Below, piece after piece: positions 36,724 through 46,094 of a stretch of 64,000 nt of DNA. The notes under the pieces were generated by a model that did no database searches, was not told the DNA's origin, and saw nothing but the letters and a program-made list of their open reading frames with translations. Source of the DNA: Microbacterium arborescens (GTDB taxonomy: Bacteria; Actinomycetota; Actinomycetes; Actinomycetales; Microbacteriaceae); contig NZ_CP128474.1 in the NCBI RefSeq assembly GCF_030369635.1, positions 3,286,001 to 3,350,000 of the forward strand. Direction: 5' to 3'. Position 1 is the first letter of the stretch, and every line of letters begins with the position of its first letter. A program made the translations under genes and the position numbers.

Positions 36724-38583
36724 TCAGCCGGTCTCGGCTCCTCGGATGAGGGAGCGAATGGTCTGGATGGGCAGCTTGGGCTCGCGCGATTCGGTGAGCA
36801 GGCCGTTTCGCTCCTGCATGGTGTCGGTGAGCTGGGTCCAGCACCAACCGGCGAGCCCGTCGGGTCGGCCGCCGGTGCCTCTCGTGCCCGACTGCACCGC
36901 GCGGAGGATGTCCGCGACCATCCGGCCGTACTCCTCTGCGCCGCGCGCCTCGGAGTAGCCCCAGGAGTCGTCCGGGCTCGCATCGGCCGCCCACTTCACG
37001 CCGCCGAACTCGGTGAGCATGATCGGCTGCCCACTGTCCGTCGTACCCGGCAGACGCACGCGGCGGCCGGCTGGGCCGATGCCCGAGACGAGGCCGTGCA
37101 GCACCTGGTCGTCGACGTCGTAACGGCGGGCGAGGACGCCGCCGTCGGCTTCGTAGTCGTGCAGGGTCCACAGGTCGGAGGTGCCGAGCTCCCACCCGTC
37201 GTTGGAGATGACGGGCCTGGTGGGGTCGAGCGCTTTGGTCAGGTGGAACAGCGCTTCGGCGAAGGCCCGCTGATCGGCGCGCGAGGCGATGTGCTGCACA
37301 CCCCAGCTCTCGTTGAGCGGCACCCACGTGATGATGCTGGGGTGCGCCCGGTCGCGAAGCACCGCCTCCGTCCATTCCGCGGTCGTCCGCTGCACGGCCT
37401 GTTCGTCGAACGTGTACGTCGCCGCCATCTCGCCCCAGACGAGCAGTCCGAGCCGGTCCGCCCAGTACAGGAAGCGGTCGTCCTCGACCTTCTGGTGCAC
37501 GCGCACCGAATTGAAGCCGAGCTCGGCGATCAGCTCGGCCTCGCGTCGCAGGGCGTCGGGTGAGGGCGCGGCGAGGTGCGACTCGGGCCAGTACCCCTGG
37601 CTGAGAACCGACCGCAGCGTCACGGGCCGGTCGTTCAGCAGCAGGGCGCCCCGGTTCCAGGCCACGCTGCGCAGGCCCAGATAGCTCGCCACGGAGTCGG
37701 TTCGTCCGCCGTCGTCGGTCAGGTCGATCCAGGCGTCGAGGAGGGTGGGCCGGTCGGGGCTCCAGAGGAGTCGCTCGTAGTTCTGACCGTTGCGCTGTCC
37801 GTCGAGAGGGATCGTCAGCGTCGCTCGCGTGCCACTCGTCCGCATCGTCGCGGCGGCGAGCTCCCGACCCTCGTGCGCGATGCGAACGCTCGCGATCGCG
37901 TGTCCGGGCCGGCTGAGCCGGAGTTCGAGGGCCACCGTTCCGTCGGTGAGGTCGCTGGTCCAGTTGAGCCCGGTGATGTGCTGCGGCGCGACGGACTCGA
38001 GCCACGCCGATTGCCAGATCCCGGTCGTGCGGTGGTACCAGATCGAGTGGGGCTGCTCTTCCCAGTCCTGCTTCCCCCGAGGCTGCGCGAGGTCGTGCGG
38101 GTCGTCCTCGGCGCGCACGACGATGACGTGCTCCCGCGCGTCGCCGTCGAGCGCGTCCGTGATGTCGAGGGCGAACGGGGTGTGCCCACCCTCGTGCTCG
38201 CCGACCAGCTGACCGTCGATCCAGACGGCGGCCCGGTAGTCGACGGCACCGAAGCGCAGGATCGCACGCTGGCTCGGCTGATGACCGGCGGCGGCGAGGT
38301 CGGCTTCGGACAGAGTCCTGCGGTACCAGACGATCGGGTGGAAGCCCGTCTCGCCGACGCCCGAGGCCGGCGACTCCGGCGGGAACGGAACGAGGATGCT
38401 GCTGCGCAGCTCACGGCCGTCGAACCACCGGTCGGCGACACCGCGATCGTCGTCATCGTGAGCGAACCCCCACATCCCGTCGAGAAGAAGGAACGAGTTA
38501 CGCACGAGCTGCGGGCGCGGCCGCGCCGGTTCCAGCGCGCTCGCACGCGTCGTGTCGGGCTCTCGACCGGCATCCTGCTCCAC
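36724..38583 (-). CDS. Glycoside hydrolase family 2 enzyme (beta-galactosidase/glucuronidase-like)
   Basis: 619-residue cytoplasmic GH2 enzyme. The N-terminal sugar-binding domain (about 25-200), the immunoglobulin-like domain (200-305) and the TIM barrel (305-619) can be followed. The catalytic acid is Glu425 in VPLNESWG and the nucleophile Glu525 in MLTEFGG. The GTG at 38581-38583 follows GAGGGAG at 8 bp; a longer open frame continues to 39774 only because it is antisense to lacI. First gene of the operon, divergent from the LacI gene. No signal peptide, so it acts on imported substrate. Confidence 0.93.
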   Translation of the reverse strand: MEQDAGREPDTTRASALEPARPRPQLVRNSFLLLDGMWGFAHDDDDRGVADRWFDGRELRSSILVPFPPESPASGVGETGFHPIVWYRRTLSEADLAAAGHQPSQRAILRFGAVDYRAAVWIDGQLVGEHEGGHTPFALDITDALDGDAREHVIVVRAEDDPHDLAQPRGKQDWEEQPHSIWYHRTTGIWQSAWLESVAPQHITGLNWTSDLTDGTVALELRLSRPGHAIASVRIAHEGRELAAATMRTSGTRATLTIPLDGQRNGQNYERLLWSPDRPTLLDAWIDLTDDGGRTDSVASYLGLRSVAWNRGALLLNDRPVTLRSVLSQGYWPESHLAAPSPDALRREAELIAELGFNSVRVHQKVEDDRFLYWADRLGLLVWGEMAATYTFDEQAVQRTTAEWTEAVLRDRAHPSIITWVPLNESWGVQHIASRADQRAFAEALFHLTKALDPTRPVISNDGWELGTSDLWTLHDYEADGGVLARRYDVDDQVLHGLVSGIGPAGRRVRLPGTTDSGQPIMLTEFGGVKWAADASPDDSWGYSEARGAEEYGRMVADILRAVQSGTRGTGGRPDGLAGWCWTQLTDTMQERNGLLTESREPKLPIQTIRSLIRGAETG

Positions 38584-38661
38584 TGCGATGACTCCCTCTG
38601 CCGGCTCCGATGCCGGCCTCGTCGTGGATCCGCCCGAAGCGGATCGGTGGAAACCGCTTTC

Positions 38662-38700
38662 CGTTCCACGTTGAACTAAACAGTAGTTCCACGCTGAACT
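38662..38700. promoter_or_regulatory. Tandem LacI-type operators
   Basis: Two 16-bp sites, CGTTCCACGTTGAACT (38662-38677) and AGTTCCACGCTGAACT (38685-38700), share the central CG and outer TTC/GAA symmetry of LacI-family operators. Their centres are 23 bp apart, about two helical turns, in the gap between GH2 and lacI. They probably bind the adjacent LacI protein and control both directions. Confidence 0.8.
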
Positions 38701-38742
38701 AGAGTCAACAGCGACCCTCGGAACCATCTGACAGGAGCCCGT

Positions 38743-39735
38743 ATGACCCGCGTCACACTCGCCGACGTCGCCGCCCGCGTCGGCGTGAGCGCGAAGTCCG
38801 TCTCCAACGTCGTCAACGGGACGGGGTGGGTGGGCGACGAGATGCGGCAGCGCATCCTCGCGGCGATCGACGAGCTCGGGTACCGGCCCAACCTCGCCGC
38901 ACGCCAGCTGCGGAACGGGCGCAGCGGACTGATCGCGCTGGTGCTCCCCGATCTGCGTGAGCCCTACTTCGCCGAGTTCGCGTCCCAGTTCGTATCCACA
39001 GCGCAGACTCGCGCGCTCACCGTTCTCATCGCGCAGACGGGCGGCGCCCGACCGGCGGAGCTGGCGATGATGGCCGGGGAGGGCTTCCCCGCGCTCGACG
39101 GGATCGTGATGAGTCCGCTCGCCCTCACTCCCGACGATGTGCGCGACCGGCCGAGCGGCCCTCCGCTCGTACTGATCGGCGAGCAGGCGGAGGAGCTCCT
39201 GAATCCGTCCGTGCATCACGTCGGCATCGACAACGTCTCGGCGGCGGCAGCGGCCACCACGCACCTCATCGAGCAGGGGCGATGTCGCATCGCCGCGGTA
39301 GGCGTGCAGGAAGCCGGCCCCACCGCCACCTCCCGGCTGCGATTCGAAGGGTACCGGCGAGCGCTGACCGCAGCGGGCATCGCCGACGACCCGGCGCTGT
39401 ACGCCTCGGTCGCCCAGTTCAATCGCGCCGAAGGATCGACCGCCGTCGCACGCCTCATCGCGAGCGGCACCGACTTCGACGCGCTGTTCTGCTTCAGCGA
39501 CAGCCTCGCCCTCGGCGCGCTGTACACCCTCGGCACCCACGGCGTCTCCGTGCCGGATCGCGTGCAGGTCATGGGCTTCGACGACATCGAGGAGGGGCGC
39601 TTCCACATCCCGGGGTTCTCGACCGTCGACCACGGTGTCGAAGAGGCGGCGGCATCCATCCTCGACATCCTGAGCGACCCCGCCCGCCAGACCGGCGTGC
39701 ACCACCAGGTGCCGTACCGCCTCATCACCCGCTGA
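38743..39735 (+). CDS. LacI-family transcriptional regulator
   Basis: 330 residues. HTH at TLADVAARVGVSAKSVSNVV (residues 5-24) and hinge helix NLAARQLRNG; periplasmic-binding-protein-like ligand domain from about 62. CAGGAG precedes the ATG. Likely repressor of the divergent GH2-ABC operon through the tandem operators 43 bp upstream. Confidence 0.95.
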   Translation: MTRVTLADVAARVGVSAKSVSNVVNGTGWVGDEMRQRILAAIDELGYRPNLAARQLRNGRSGLIALVLPDLREPYFAEFASQFVSTAQTRALTVLIAQTGGARPAELAMMAGEGFPALDGIVMSPLALTPDDVRDRPSGPPLVLIGEQAEELLNPSVHHVGIDNVSAAAAATTHLIEQGRCRIAAVGVQEAGPTATSRLRFEGYRRALTAAGIADDPALYASVAQFNRAEGSTAVARLIASGTDFDALFCFSDSLALGALYTLGTHGVSVPDRVQVMGFDDIEEGRFHIPGFSTVDHGVEEAAASILDILSDPARQTGVHHQVPYRLITR

Positions 39736-39755
39736 TCCCGCCAGCGGCGAGGTGG

Positions 39756-39813
39756 CGAGGGTGCGCATCCGCACGGTCCGAAGCGGCCCGCACCGTGCAG
39801 ATGCGCGCTCTCG
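39756..39813. repeat. 58-bp palindromic repeat, copy A
   Basis: 22-nt arms around a 14-nt loop; left arm core GTGCGCATCCGCACGGT, right arm core ACCGTGCAGATGCGC. Copies of the same size are at 51601-51658 and 60773-60830. It fills the space between the converging lacI and citE-like genes and could act as a two-way terminator here. Confidence 0.85.
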
Positions 39814-39816
39814 GCG

Positions 39817-40668
39817 TCAGCGAGACGGAGAGCCGGCGTCGAGGATGCGGTGGGCGGCCCTGACCATGGCGATGTCGACGAAGGTGCCGTCCTCCAGCAC
39901 GAACGCGCCCGTGCCGTCCGCGGACGCGGTACGCACCCGGTCGACGATGCGCTGTGCCCGCTCGACCTCGTCGGAGGTGGGGGTGAAGGCCCGCCGGATC
40001 ACCTCGATCTGCCGCGGATGGATGGCGGTGCGCCCCGCGTAGCCGAGCGCGCGGCCGGCGCGACAGCTCGCCTCCAGGCCCGCGAGGTCGGCGACGTCCG
40101 CCCAGACTGCCATGAGCGGAAGCGGCAGCCCCGCCGCAGCCGCGGCGTTCACGACCCGCGCGCGCGACCACGCGAGTCCGGGCTCGCCGTCCCGTCCCGC
40201 CGGCACACCGATCTCCGCTCGCAGATCGGCCTCGCCGACCGCGAGCGATGCGACCCCGGCCTGCGCGATCTCGAACGCCCGCTCGATCGACAGGGCCGAC
40301 TCGAGCAGCGCGTGGACTTCGCGCCCCGGTGCCGCGGCGCGGACCGCCGCGACGTCATCCGCCGACTCGGTCTTGGGAAGACGGATGCCGAAGGCCGCGG
40401 GCAGATCCGCGACAGCGGCGACATCCTCGTCGTGCATCTGCGCACCCCGAGCGTTCACCCGTACCTGCACCACGGGGGCAGAAGCCCCGCGCGACGTCCA
40501 CGCCTCGGCGAAGTCGGCGAGCGCCGCCCGCGCCGCGGCCTTGCGCGAGGGCGCCACGGCGTCTTCGAGGTCGACGATGACGGCGTCGGCTCCGGCATCC
40601 AGCGCTTTCGCGAAGCGTTCCAGGCGGTCGGCGGGCGCGTACAGCGCGACCATGATCGCGCGTGTCAT
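39817..40668 (-). CDS. HpcH/HpaI (CitE-like) CoA-ester lyase
   Basis: 283-residue TIM-barrel lyase of the citrate lyase beta/malyl-CoA lyase family, which splits 3-hydroxyacyl-CoA esters. The metal and substrate motifs are VIVDLEDAVAPSRK, RVNARGA, GIRLPKTES and the C-terminal TAIHPRQIEVI. Its start overlaps the CoA-transferase stop as ATGA, so the pair probably activates and cleaves one acid. It is the last gene of the ten-gene operon. Confidence 0.92.
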   Translation of the reverse strand: MTRAIMVALYAPADRLERFAKALDAGADAVIVDLEDAVAPSRKAAARAALADFAEAWTSRGASAPVVQVRVNARGAQMHDEDVAAVADLPAAFGIRLPKTESADDVAAVRAAAPGREVHALLESALSIERAFEIAQAGVASLAVGEADLRAEIGVPAGRDGEPGLAWSRARVVNAAAAAGLPLPLMAVWADVADLAGLEASCRAGRALGYAGRTAIHPRQIEVIRRAFTPTSDEVERAQRIVDRVRTASADGTGAFVLEDGTFVDIAMVRAAHRILDAGSPSR

Positions 40669-41852
40669 GCGATCGATCCTTCCGCGCGCATGCGGGCGAT
40701 GTCATCGGCTGTGTAACCGAGCGTCGCCAGCACCTCGGCGGTATCGGCACCGTGGGCGCGGCCGGTGAACGCGATGGTCGACTCGTCACGCGACATCCGG
40801 AAAAGCGGTCCCTGCATGGCCATGTCGCCGAGGTCGGGATCGTGGATGCGGTGAACCGTGCCCAACGCCTGGAACTGCGGGTCCGCGACGATGTCCGACG
40901 GGTCGTATACCGGGGCGACGGCGGCCTGTGCGGCCTCGAACGCCTCGACGACCTCGTCGCGCGTGCGTCCGGCGATCCAGCTGCCGACAGCCTCGTCGAG
41001 CTCGTCGGCGTGCTGCGCCCGGCTCGATCCGCTCGCGAACCACGACTCGGCGGCGAGGTCGGGACGGCCGACGAGGGTCATGACCCGCTCCGCGATCGAC
41101 TGTGCGCTCGTCGACACGGCGACCCACGAGCCGTCGGCCGTGCGGTACGTGTTGCGGGGCGCGTTGTTCGCCGATCGATTCCCGGTGCGGGGTTGCACGG
41201 TCGCGAGCTGATCCCAGCGCGTGATCTGCGGGCCGAGCATCGCGAGGATGGGCTCGATGATCGCCACATCGACCACCTGCCCGCGCCCGTCTCGCTCACG
41301 GGCGTGCAGAGCGGTCATGATCGCGTAGGCGGTGGCGAGCGAGGCGATGCCGTCGGCGAGTCCGAACGGGGGAAGGGTCGGCGGGCCGTCGGGCTCGCCC
41401 GTCGCGGCGGCGAACCCGCTCATCGCCTCGGCGAGCGTGCCGAAGCCCGGACGGCTGCGGTACGGGCCGATCTGACCGAACCCGGTGACACGGGCGAGCA
41501 CGAGCCCGGGATTCTCCGCCGACAGCTCGTCGTAACCAAGCCCCCAACGCTCGAGGGTTCCGGGGCGGAAGTTCTCGACGACGACGTCCGCGGTGCGGGC
41601 GAGGCGCAGGAACGCTTCCCGCCCGTCGGTCGTGTGCAGGTCGATCGCGACGGTCCGCTTGTTGCGGCCGAGCGTCTTCCACCAGAGGTTCTGCCCGTCC
41701 TTGCTCGGCCCGTGACCACGCGCGGGATCCGGGCGGGTCGGATGCTCGACCTTGACGACCTCGGCCCCCATGTCTCCGAGGTGCATCGCGGCCATGGGAC
41801 CTGCGAACAGCGTCGAGGCGTCGATGACGCGCAGTCCGTCGAGCGGGGTCAC
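40665..41852 (-). CDS. Class III (CaiB/BaiF) CoA-transferase
   Basis: 395 residues. The family N-terminus GLRVIDASTLFAGPMAAMHL, then GAEVVKVEHP, GRNKRTVAIDL and NFRPGTLERWGLGYD, with an interlocked-dimer fold. It transfers CoA to a carboxylic acid. The GTG at 41850-41852 has GGGAGGA 6 bp upstream and overlaps the previous stop as GTGA. Together with the CitE-like lyase it resembles acid-activation/cleavage pairs for itaconate, citramalate or malate-type acids. Confidence 0.93.
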   Translation of the reverse strand: MTPLDGLRVIDASTLFAGPMAAMHLGDMGAEVVKVEHPTRPDPARGHGPSKDGQNLWWKTLGRNKRTVAIDLHTTDGREAFLRLARTADVVVENFRPGTLERWGLGYDELSAENPGLVLARVTGFGQIGPYRSRPGFGTLAEAMSGFAAATGEPDGPPTLPPFGLADGIASLATAYAIMTALHARERDGRGQVVDVAIIEPILAMLGPQITRWDQLATVQPRTGNRSANNAPRNTYRTADGSWVAVSTSAQSIAERVMTLVGRPDLAAESWFASGSSRAQHADELDEAVGSWIAGRTRDEVVEAFEAAQAAVAPVYDPSDIVADPQFQALGTVHRIHDPDLGDMAMQGPLFRMSRDESTIAFTGRAHGADTAEVLATLGYTADDIARMRAEGSIA

Positions 41853-43795
41853 GGGCGTTCCTCCCAGCAGACGCGGAATCCGATCGAGGGCGACGCGTCC
41901 TGACCGAGGCCGGGCAACAGCAGCTTGAGCGCGAACTCCGGCCGCTGCACACCGCCCTCGACGTACCAGTCCGACCCCTCGCTGCGGTGAGCGCTGCCGC
42001 CCTTGAGCATGACGAAGCGGGTGCGGCCGTCGGAATGCTCCGACTCCGTCCAGTTCCACACCTCCGGCTGGCGCCGCCGGAACGACGGGTCGGATGCTGC
42101 GAGCTGCCACTCGTCTTCGGTGGGAAGGCGCCCACCCGCCCAGGCGGCGTACTCCCGAGCCCGCGCGAACGTCATGCCCGTCGCGGGGCGCTCGGCGTCA
42201 CGGGCATCCGTGTGCTCGCCGATCGCATCGAGGAACCGCGCGTACTCGGCCTCGGTCACCTCGGACGCCCCGACCCTCACCGGATGCCGCACCTCGGCGA
42301 CTCGTTCGAGCGTCCGCTGATCGTGCAGGCGCGGCGGCAACGGCTTCCATTCGTCCACGTACGGTGCGCCCTCGTACATCCCGGTCTCGCGGGCGCGGAA
42401 TCGCACCGTGAGCACGTGCGACCCGGGAGCCACCGTCACGGTCGGCTCCTCCTCGCGCGCGCCGAGGTCGCGCACCGGCCCCGTCCAGGCCGGAGCAGTG
42501 AGGCGCCGAGCGCGGCGATGCGGGAACGAGGCGTCCGCCACGGGAGGCTCGTCGCGCAGCGTGGCTTTCACCTCAGCCACGACCGCCGGCACGGCGGCAT
42601 CCGCGGCCAATCGCACCACGGCGGCGACGCCGCCGGAAGGCACCGTCACCGACGAGACCTGATCGCCGGGCTCGTGCAGCGGCACCCACCGGCCCCGCGT
42701 CTCGAGCCCGAAGTCGACGTCGGCCCCCGACGTGTTGACGAGGCACAGCAGGGTCACGCCATCGAGTTCGAACGCCGACCCGAAGACCGGTGCGTCGTGC
42801 ACCGCGAGCGGCGTCCACTCCCCCTCGACGAGCCAGCGGTGCATGCCGCGCAGCACGGGCAGCATCCGCCGCAGGGTCGCGGCATCGCGGTCGTTCCAGC
42901 CGACCCAGACGCCGAAGACGACCTCCCACACCATCACGCCGACGCCGTTGAGCCATGCCGAGCGCAGCTCTTCCGCGTGGTCGCGATGCCACCGGCGGAT
43001 GTGGTGCTGCATGTGTCGGCGCTCGAACCAGCGGGCGCGCAGCACACCGGGCACGTCCGAGTCGGCGAACCACTGCGCCCACGACAGGGTGTGGTCGGCG
43101 ATGCGCTCGGTCGCGAGCTTCGATTCGCCTTCGAGCCCGATGCCCGGGCGGGCGGCATCGAGGGCTGCGACGAGGTCGGGGTCGGCCTTGCGGAGCGTAT
43201 CGAGGAAGACGCCGTCGGCACCGAGGCGCCGCACCGTGGCGGCGAGCTCGGCGGCGTCATCTCCCGAGCGCCGCGTGCCGACATCCCAGGGGTTGTAGTC
43301 GACGAAGACGGCCGCACCGGCGGCGCGCAGAGCCTCGGCGGCTTCGACGAGACCCGGCACGGCGTAGAAGTCCCACTGGTTGCGGTCGTCGATGCCGATG
43401 ACGGGATAGGCGTGCCACAGCACGATCCCGTCGAGGCCGCCGAACCGCCGCTGCGCGTCGGCGAGGAAGCGCTCGGGGGTGAAGCGTTGCTCGTCGAAGT
43501 CGAAGAACAGCTCGTCCCAGAGCCAAACCTGGGCGACGGTGAAGCACCGGCTCGCCCACGCCGACTCCGGCTGGTCGTAGCGGGTCGGCGCACCGTGACG
43601 TTCGCGCGCGCCCTCGCGCCACGCCGTCAGCTGTGCGCGCCACGCCTCGACGTCGGCGGGATCGGTCGGCGCGACGAAGATCTTCGCGTCGTCGAGGACG
43701 AGGGCCGCATCGCCCGACCGGACGTCGATGCCGAGGGGCACCGGCGTCGGGCGGTCGATCTCACGGGGGACGAGGGGGTCGAATCCACCGCTCAC
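41849..43795 (-). CDS. Putative TIM-barrel glycosidase fused to an FGE/SUMF1-fold domain
   Basis: 648 residues. Residues 1-about 390 look like a (beta/alpha)8 hydrolase: GLDGIVLWHAYP, AAVFVDYNPWD, GADGVFLDTLRKAD and IGLEGESK, the last two offering Asp and Glu candidates for catalysis. A beta-sandwich-like region follows. Residues about 520-648 form a formylglycine-generating-enzyme fold: ASEVTEAEYARFL, AREYAAWAGGRLPTEDEW, VMLKGGSAHR, SIGFRVCWE. The paired active-site cysteines of true FGE are absent, so that domain is probably structural or ligand-binding. The GTG at 43795 has AAAGGAG upstream and overlaps the kinase stop. Confidence 0.72.
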   Translation of the reverse strand: MSGGFDPLVPREIDRPTPVPLGIDVRSGDAALVLDDAKIFVAPTDPADVEAWRAQLTAWREGARERHGAPTRYDQPESAWASRCFTVAQVWLWDELFFDFDEQRFTPERFLADAQRRFGGLDGIVLWHAYPVIGIDDRNQWDFYAVPGLVEAAEALRAAGAAVFVDYNPWDVGTRRSGDDAAELAATVRRLGADGVFLDTLRKADPDLVAALDAARPGIGLEGESKLATERIADHTLSWAQWFADSDVPGVLRARWFERRHMQHHIRRWHRDHAEELRSAWLNGVGVMVWEVVFGVWVGWNDRDAATLRRMLPVLRGMHRWLVEGEWTPLAVHDAPVFGSAFELDGVTLLCLVNTSGADVDFGLETRGRWVPLHEPGDQVSSVTVPSGGVAAVVRLAADAAVPAVVAEVKATLRDEPPVADASFPHRRARRLTAPAWTGPVRDLGAREEEPTVTVAPGSHVLTVRFRARETGMYEGAPYVDEWKPLPPRLHDQRTLERVAEVRHPVRVGASEVTEAEYARFLDAIGEHTDARDAERPATGMTFARAREYAAWAGGRLPTEDEWQLAASDPSFRRRQPEVWNWTESEHSDGRTRFVMLKGGSAHRSEGSDWYVEGGVQRPEFALKLLLPGLGQDASPSIGFRVCWEERP

Positions 43796-44724
43796 GGCTG
43801 ACTCTCCTTTCGCAGGGCGGCGACCTCGTCGACGGTGGGCACGGCGTCCTGCGCGCCCGGGCGCGTGACGGCCAGAGCGGATGCCGCGGCCCCGGCCCGC
43901 GCGGCATCGACGAGCAGATCCAGGTCGACAGCGTCGGGGCGGCGCCCGGAGGCGGCGAGCGCCGCAGCCAGCACACCGCAGAAGGTATCGCCGGCGCCCG
44001 TCGTGTCGACCGGCGTCACGACATGCGCCGGAACCTCGGCGCGCTCGGCACCGCAGACGACGAGGCTTCCGCGCGAGCCCAGTGTGACGACGAGTCCGGG
44101 CACCGCACGCGCGAGCGCGGTGACCGCCTCGTCGAGATCGTCGATGCCCGCCGCCTCGAGGGCCTCGTGCTCGTTCACGACCAGCACGTCGGTGGCCGCG
44201 AGCAGTGCGTCGCGGGCGGACGCGAAGGGCGCGGACGGCGCGGCGTTCAGCACATGCCAGGCACCCTCGCGCCGGGCCGCTGCGGCGTCGCGGACCAGAG
44301 CCACCGGGATCTCGAGCTGCGTGAGCAGAACCGACGCCGACGCGACGACGGCCCGCTGCACGTCGGTGAGGACGTCGCGGGCGGCGTTCGCACCGGCGGC
44401 GACGACGATCGCGTTCTCCCCCGATGCGTCGACCGAGATGAGCGCCGTTCCGGTCACCTCGTCGACCTGCGCGACCCCCGAGACGTCGATCTCGTCGGAT
44501 GCAAGCGCCGAACGCAGGGTCTCGCCCGCGGCATCCGTTCCCACTGCCCCGACGAAAGCGACCGCAGCTCCACCGGCACGGCGGGCGGCGACGGCCTGAT
44601 TGGCGCCCTTGCCTCCGCCCGTGCGGACGAGCGACGACGCCAGCAGCGTCTCGCCCGGAGCAGGGATGCGGGCGACGCGGGCAACGATGTCCTGGTTGAT
44701 GCTGCCGACGACGACGACGCTCAC
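43792..44724 (-). CDS. PfkB-family sugar kinase (ribokinase-like)
   Basis: 310 residues. N-terminal VVVGSINQDIV and TGGGKGANQAVAARRAG, and the C-terminal anion hole and base VDTTGAGDTFCGVLA, are typical of ribokinases. It would phosphorylate a pentose released by the two ADP-ribosylglycohydrolase-type enzymes encoded just upstream. GTG start overlapping the previous stop (GTGA). Confidence 0.92.
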   Translation of the reverse strand: MSVVVVGSINQDIVARVARIPAPGETLLASSLVRTGGGKGANQAVAARRAGGAAVAFVGAVGTDAAGETLRSALASDEIDVSGVAQVDEVTGTALISVDASGENAIVVAAGANAARDVLTDVQRAVVASASVLLTQLEIPVALVRDAAAARREGAWHVLNAAPSAPFASARDALLAATDVLVVNEHEALEAAGIDDLDEAVTALARAVPGLVVTLGSRGSLVVCGAERAEVPAHVVTPVDTTGAGDTFCGVLAAALAASGRRPDAVDLDLLVDAARAGAAASALAVTRPGAQDAVPTVDEVAALRKESQP

Positions 44725-46094
44725 GAGGTCCCCTCCGCGAGGGCGGTCGTCCGCTCGGCGAGCTCGCGGATCGACCGCTCTGGACCGCCGGGCATCGAGG
44801 TTGCGATGCTGTCGCGCAGCGGCTCGGTCCAGGCGCGCCCGATGCCGTCCGGACCGACCAGGCCGCCCACGACGGACCCGACCGTGGCCCCGACCGAGTC
44901 GGTGTCCCAGCCGCCCGCGACGGCGAGCGCGACGGCGGCGCCGAAGTCATGACCGTGCGCCTGCAGCGCGCACGCGGTGAGCGCGGCGTTGTTCAGGGTG
45001 TGCACCCAGTGCATCCCCTCATACTCGGCGTGCAGGACGTCGAGCGCACCGGCAGCCGTGAGCTCGCCCGCGCCGAGCGCGCGACCGGTCTCGCGCCCGA
45101 GCCGTACGGCCGCGGCAAGGCGCGAGTCCGGCGGCACGACGGTGTCTGCGGCATCCAGCACATCGTCCATCGAGTCCGCGACGAGGGATGCCGCGCAGAG
45201 GGCGGCCGCCCACATGGCGCCGTACAGGCCGTTGCGGGTGTGGCTGAGTCGCGCATCGATCCATGCGGAGCGCGCCGCGGCCCGTACGTCGCCGGGATGC
45301 GCCCACCCGTGCACGTCGGCGCGGATGAGGGCGCCGATCCACTCGCGAAACGGGTTGCGGTGCGTCGCGGTCTCGGGCACCGGGTGTGCGTCGAGGATGT
45401 TGCGGTACGCGGCACGTTCCGCTGTGAACACGCGCCCCGCCGGCAGCGCGGCGAGCCAGGCCTCGGCGACGTGATCGGTCGTCAGCGCGGAGCCGTGCTT
45501 CTCGAGCAGGTCGAGGGCGAGGATCGGGAAGTTCAGGTCGTCGTCCTCTGGCATCCCGGCGATGTTCTCGACGAGCGAGGTCGGCGCGGACCGGCGGTTC
45601 CATGGCCAGCGCTCGGCGACACCAGTAGGAAGACCGCGCGCGGTGAAATAGCCGCCGATCGGCCAGTTTCCGGTGGCGCGAGCGATCTGCTCGATGCCCG
45701 CGCGGGGGATCTTCTCGACGGGCTTGCCGAGCAGGCATCCGGCCGACCGCCCGAGCCACGCGCCGTGCACGCGGTCGAACACGGCGCCGCCGGCGTCACC
45801 GGTCAGCGCGGACGACTCCGGAAGGAGCGCTGCGATCTCATCCCACCCGTCGGGCTCATCCGCACTCGGGCGCTGCAGCGACTGCAGCTCGTCGAGCACG
45901 CGACGCGCCTCCGCCCGCAGCTCGGGTGAGGCCGGCGTCGCGCTGGCTCCGGAGGGAGCGAGCGCCGTCGCCCCGCCCGCCTCGGCCCATCGGTGCTCGA
46001 TCGACGACAGCTCGGCGTCGGGAACACCCTGCTCGCGCAGCGCGGCGAACTCGGCCGGCACGAGGTCTTCGGGCTGAGCCCAGGTCAGTCTCAC
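44721..46094 (-). CDS. ADP-ribosylglycohydrolase-family protein, long form
   Basis: 457 residues, with about 100 extra N-terminal residues before the all-alpha DraG-like fold. Metal-site motifs: Glu183-Asp184-Asp185-Asp186 in MPEDDDLNF (in place of the usual TDDT) and Asp397/Asp399 in GGWDTDSVGATVG. Family members hydrolyse N- or O-ribosidic bonds in a binuclear Mg site. GTG start overlapping the other glycohydrolase gene (GTGA), so the two are made together, perhaps acting in sequence or as a heteromer. Confidence 0.88.
   Translation of the reverse strand: MRLTWAQPEDLVPAEFAALREQGVPDAELSSIEHRWAEAGGATALAPSGASATPASPELRAEARRVLDELQSLQRPSADEPDGWDEIAALLPESSALTGDAGGAVFDRVHGAWLGRSAGCLLGKPVEKIPRAGIEQIARATGNWPIGGYFTARGLPTGVAERWPWNRRSAPTSLVENIAGMPEDDDLNFPILALDLLEKHGSALTTDHVAEAWLAALPAGRVFTAERAAYRNILDAHPVPETATHRNPFREWIGALIRADVHGWAHPGDVRAAARSAWIDARLSHTRNGLYGAMWAAALCAASLVADSMDDVLDAADTVVPPDSRLAAAVRLGRETGRALGAGELTAAGALDVLHAEYEGMHWVHTLNNAALTACALQAHGHDFGAAVALAVAGGWDTDSVGATVGSVVGGLVGPDGIGRAWTEPLRDSIATSMPGGPERSIRELAERTTALAEGTS

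Noticed and set aside
38584..39774. Long open frame extending the GH2 gene upstream to 39774
   Set aside because: It is antisense to lacI and crosses the operators; GH2 homology begins just after the GTG at 38583, which has a good ribosome-binding site.
41849..42290. Sulfatase-activating (formylglycine-generating) enzyme
   Set aside because: The domain lacks the required cysteine pair and no sulfatase gene is present.
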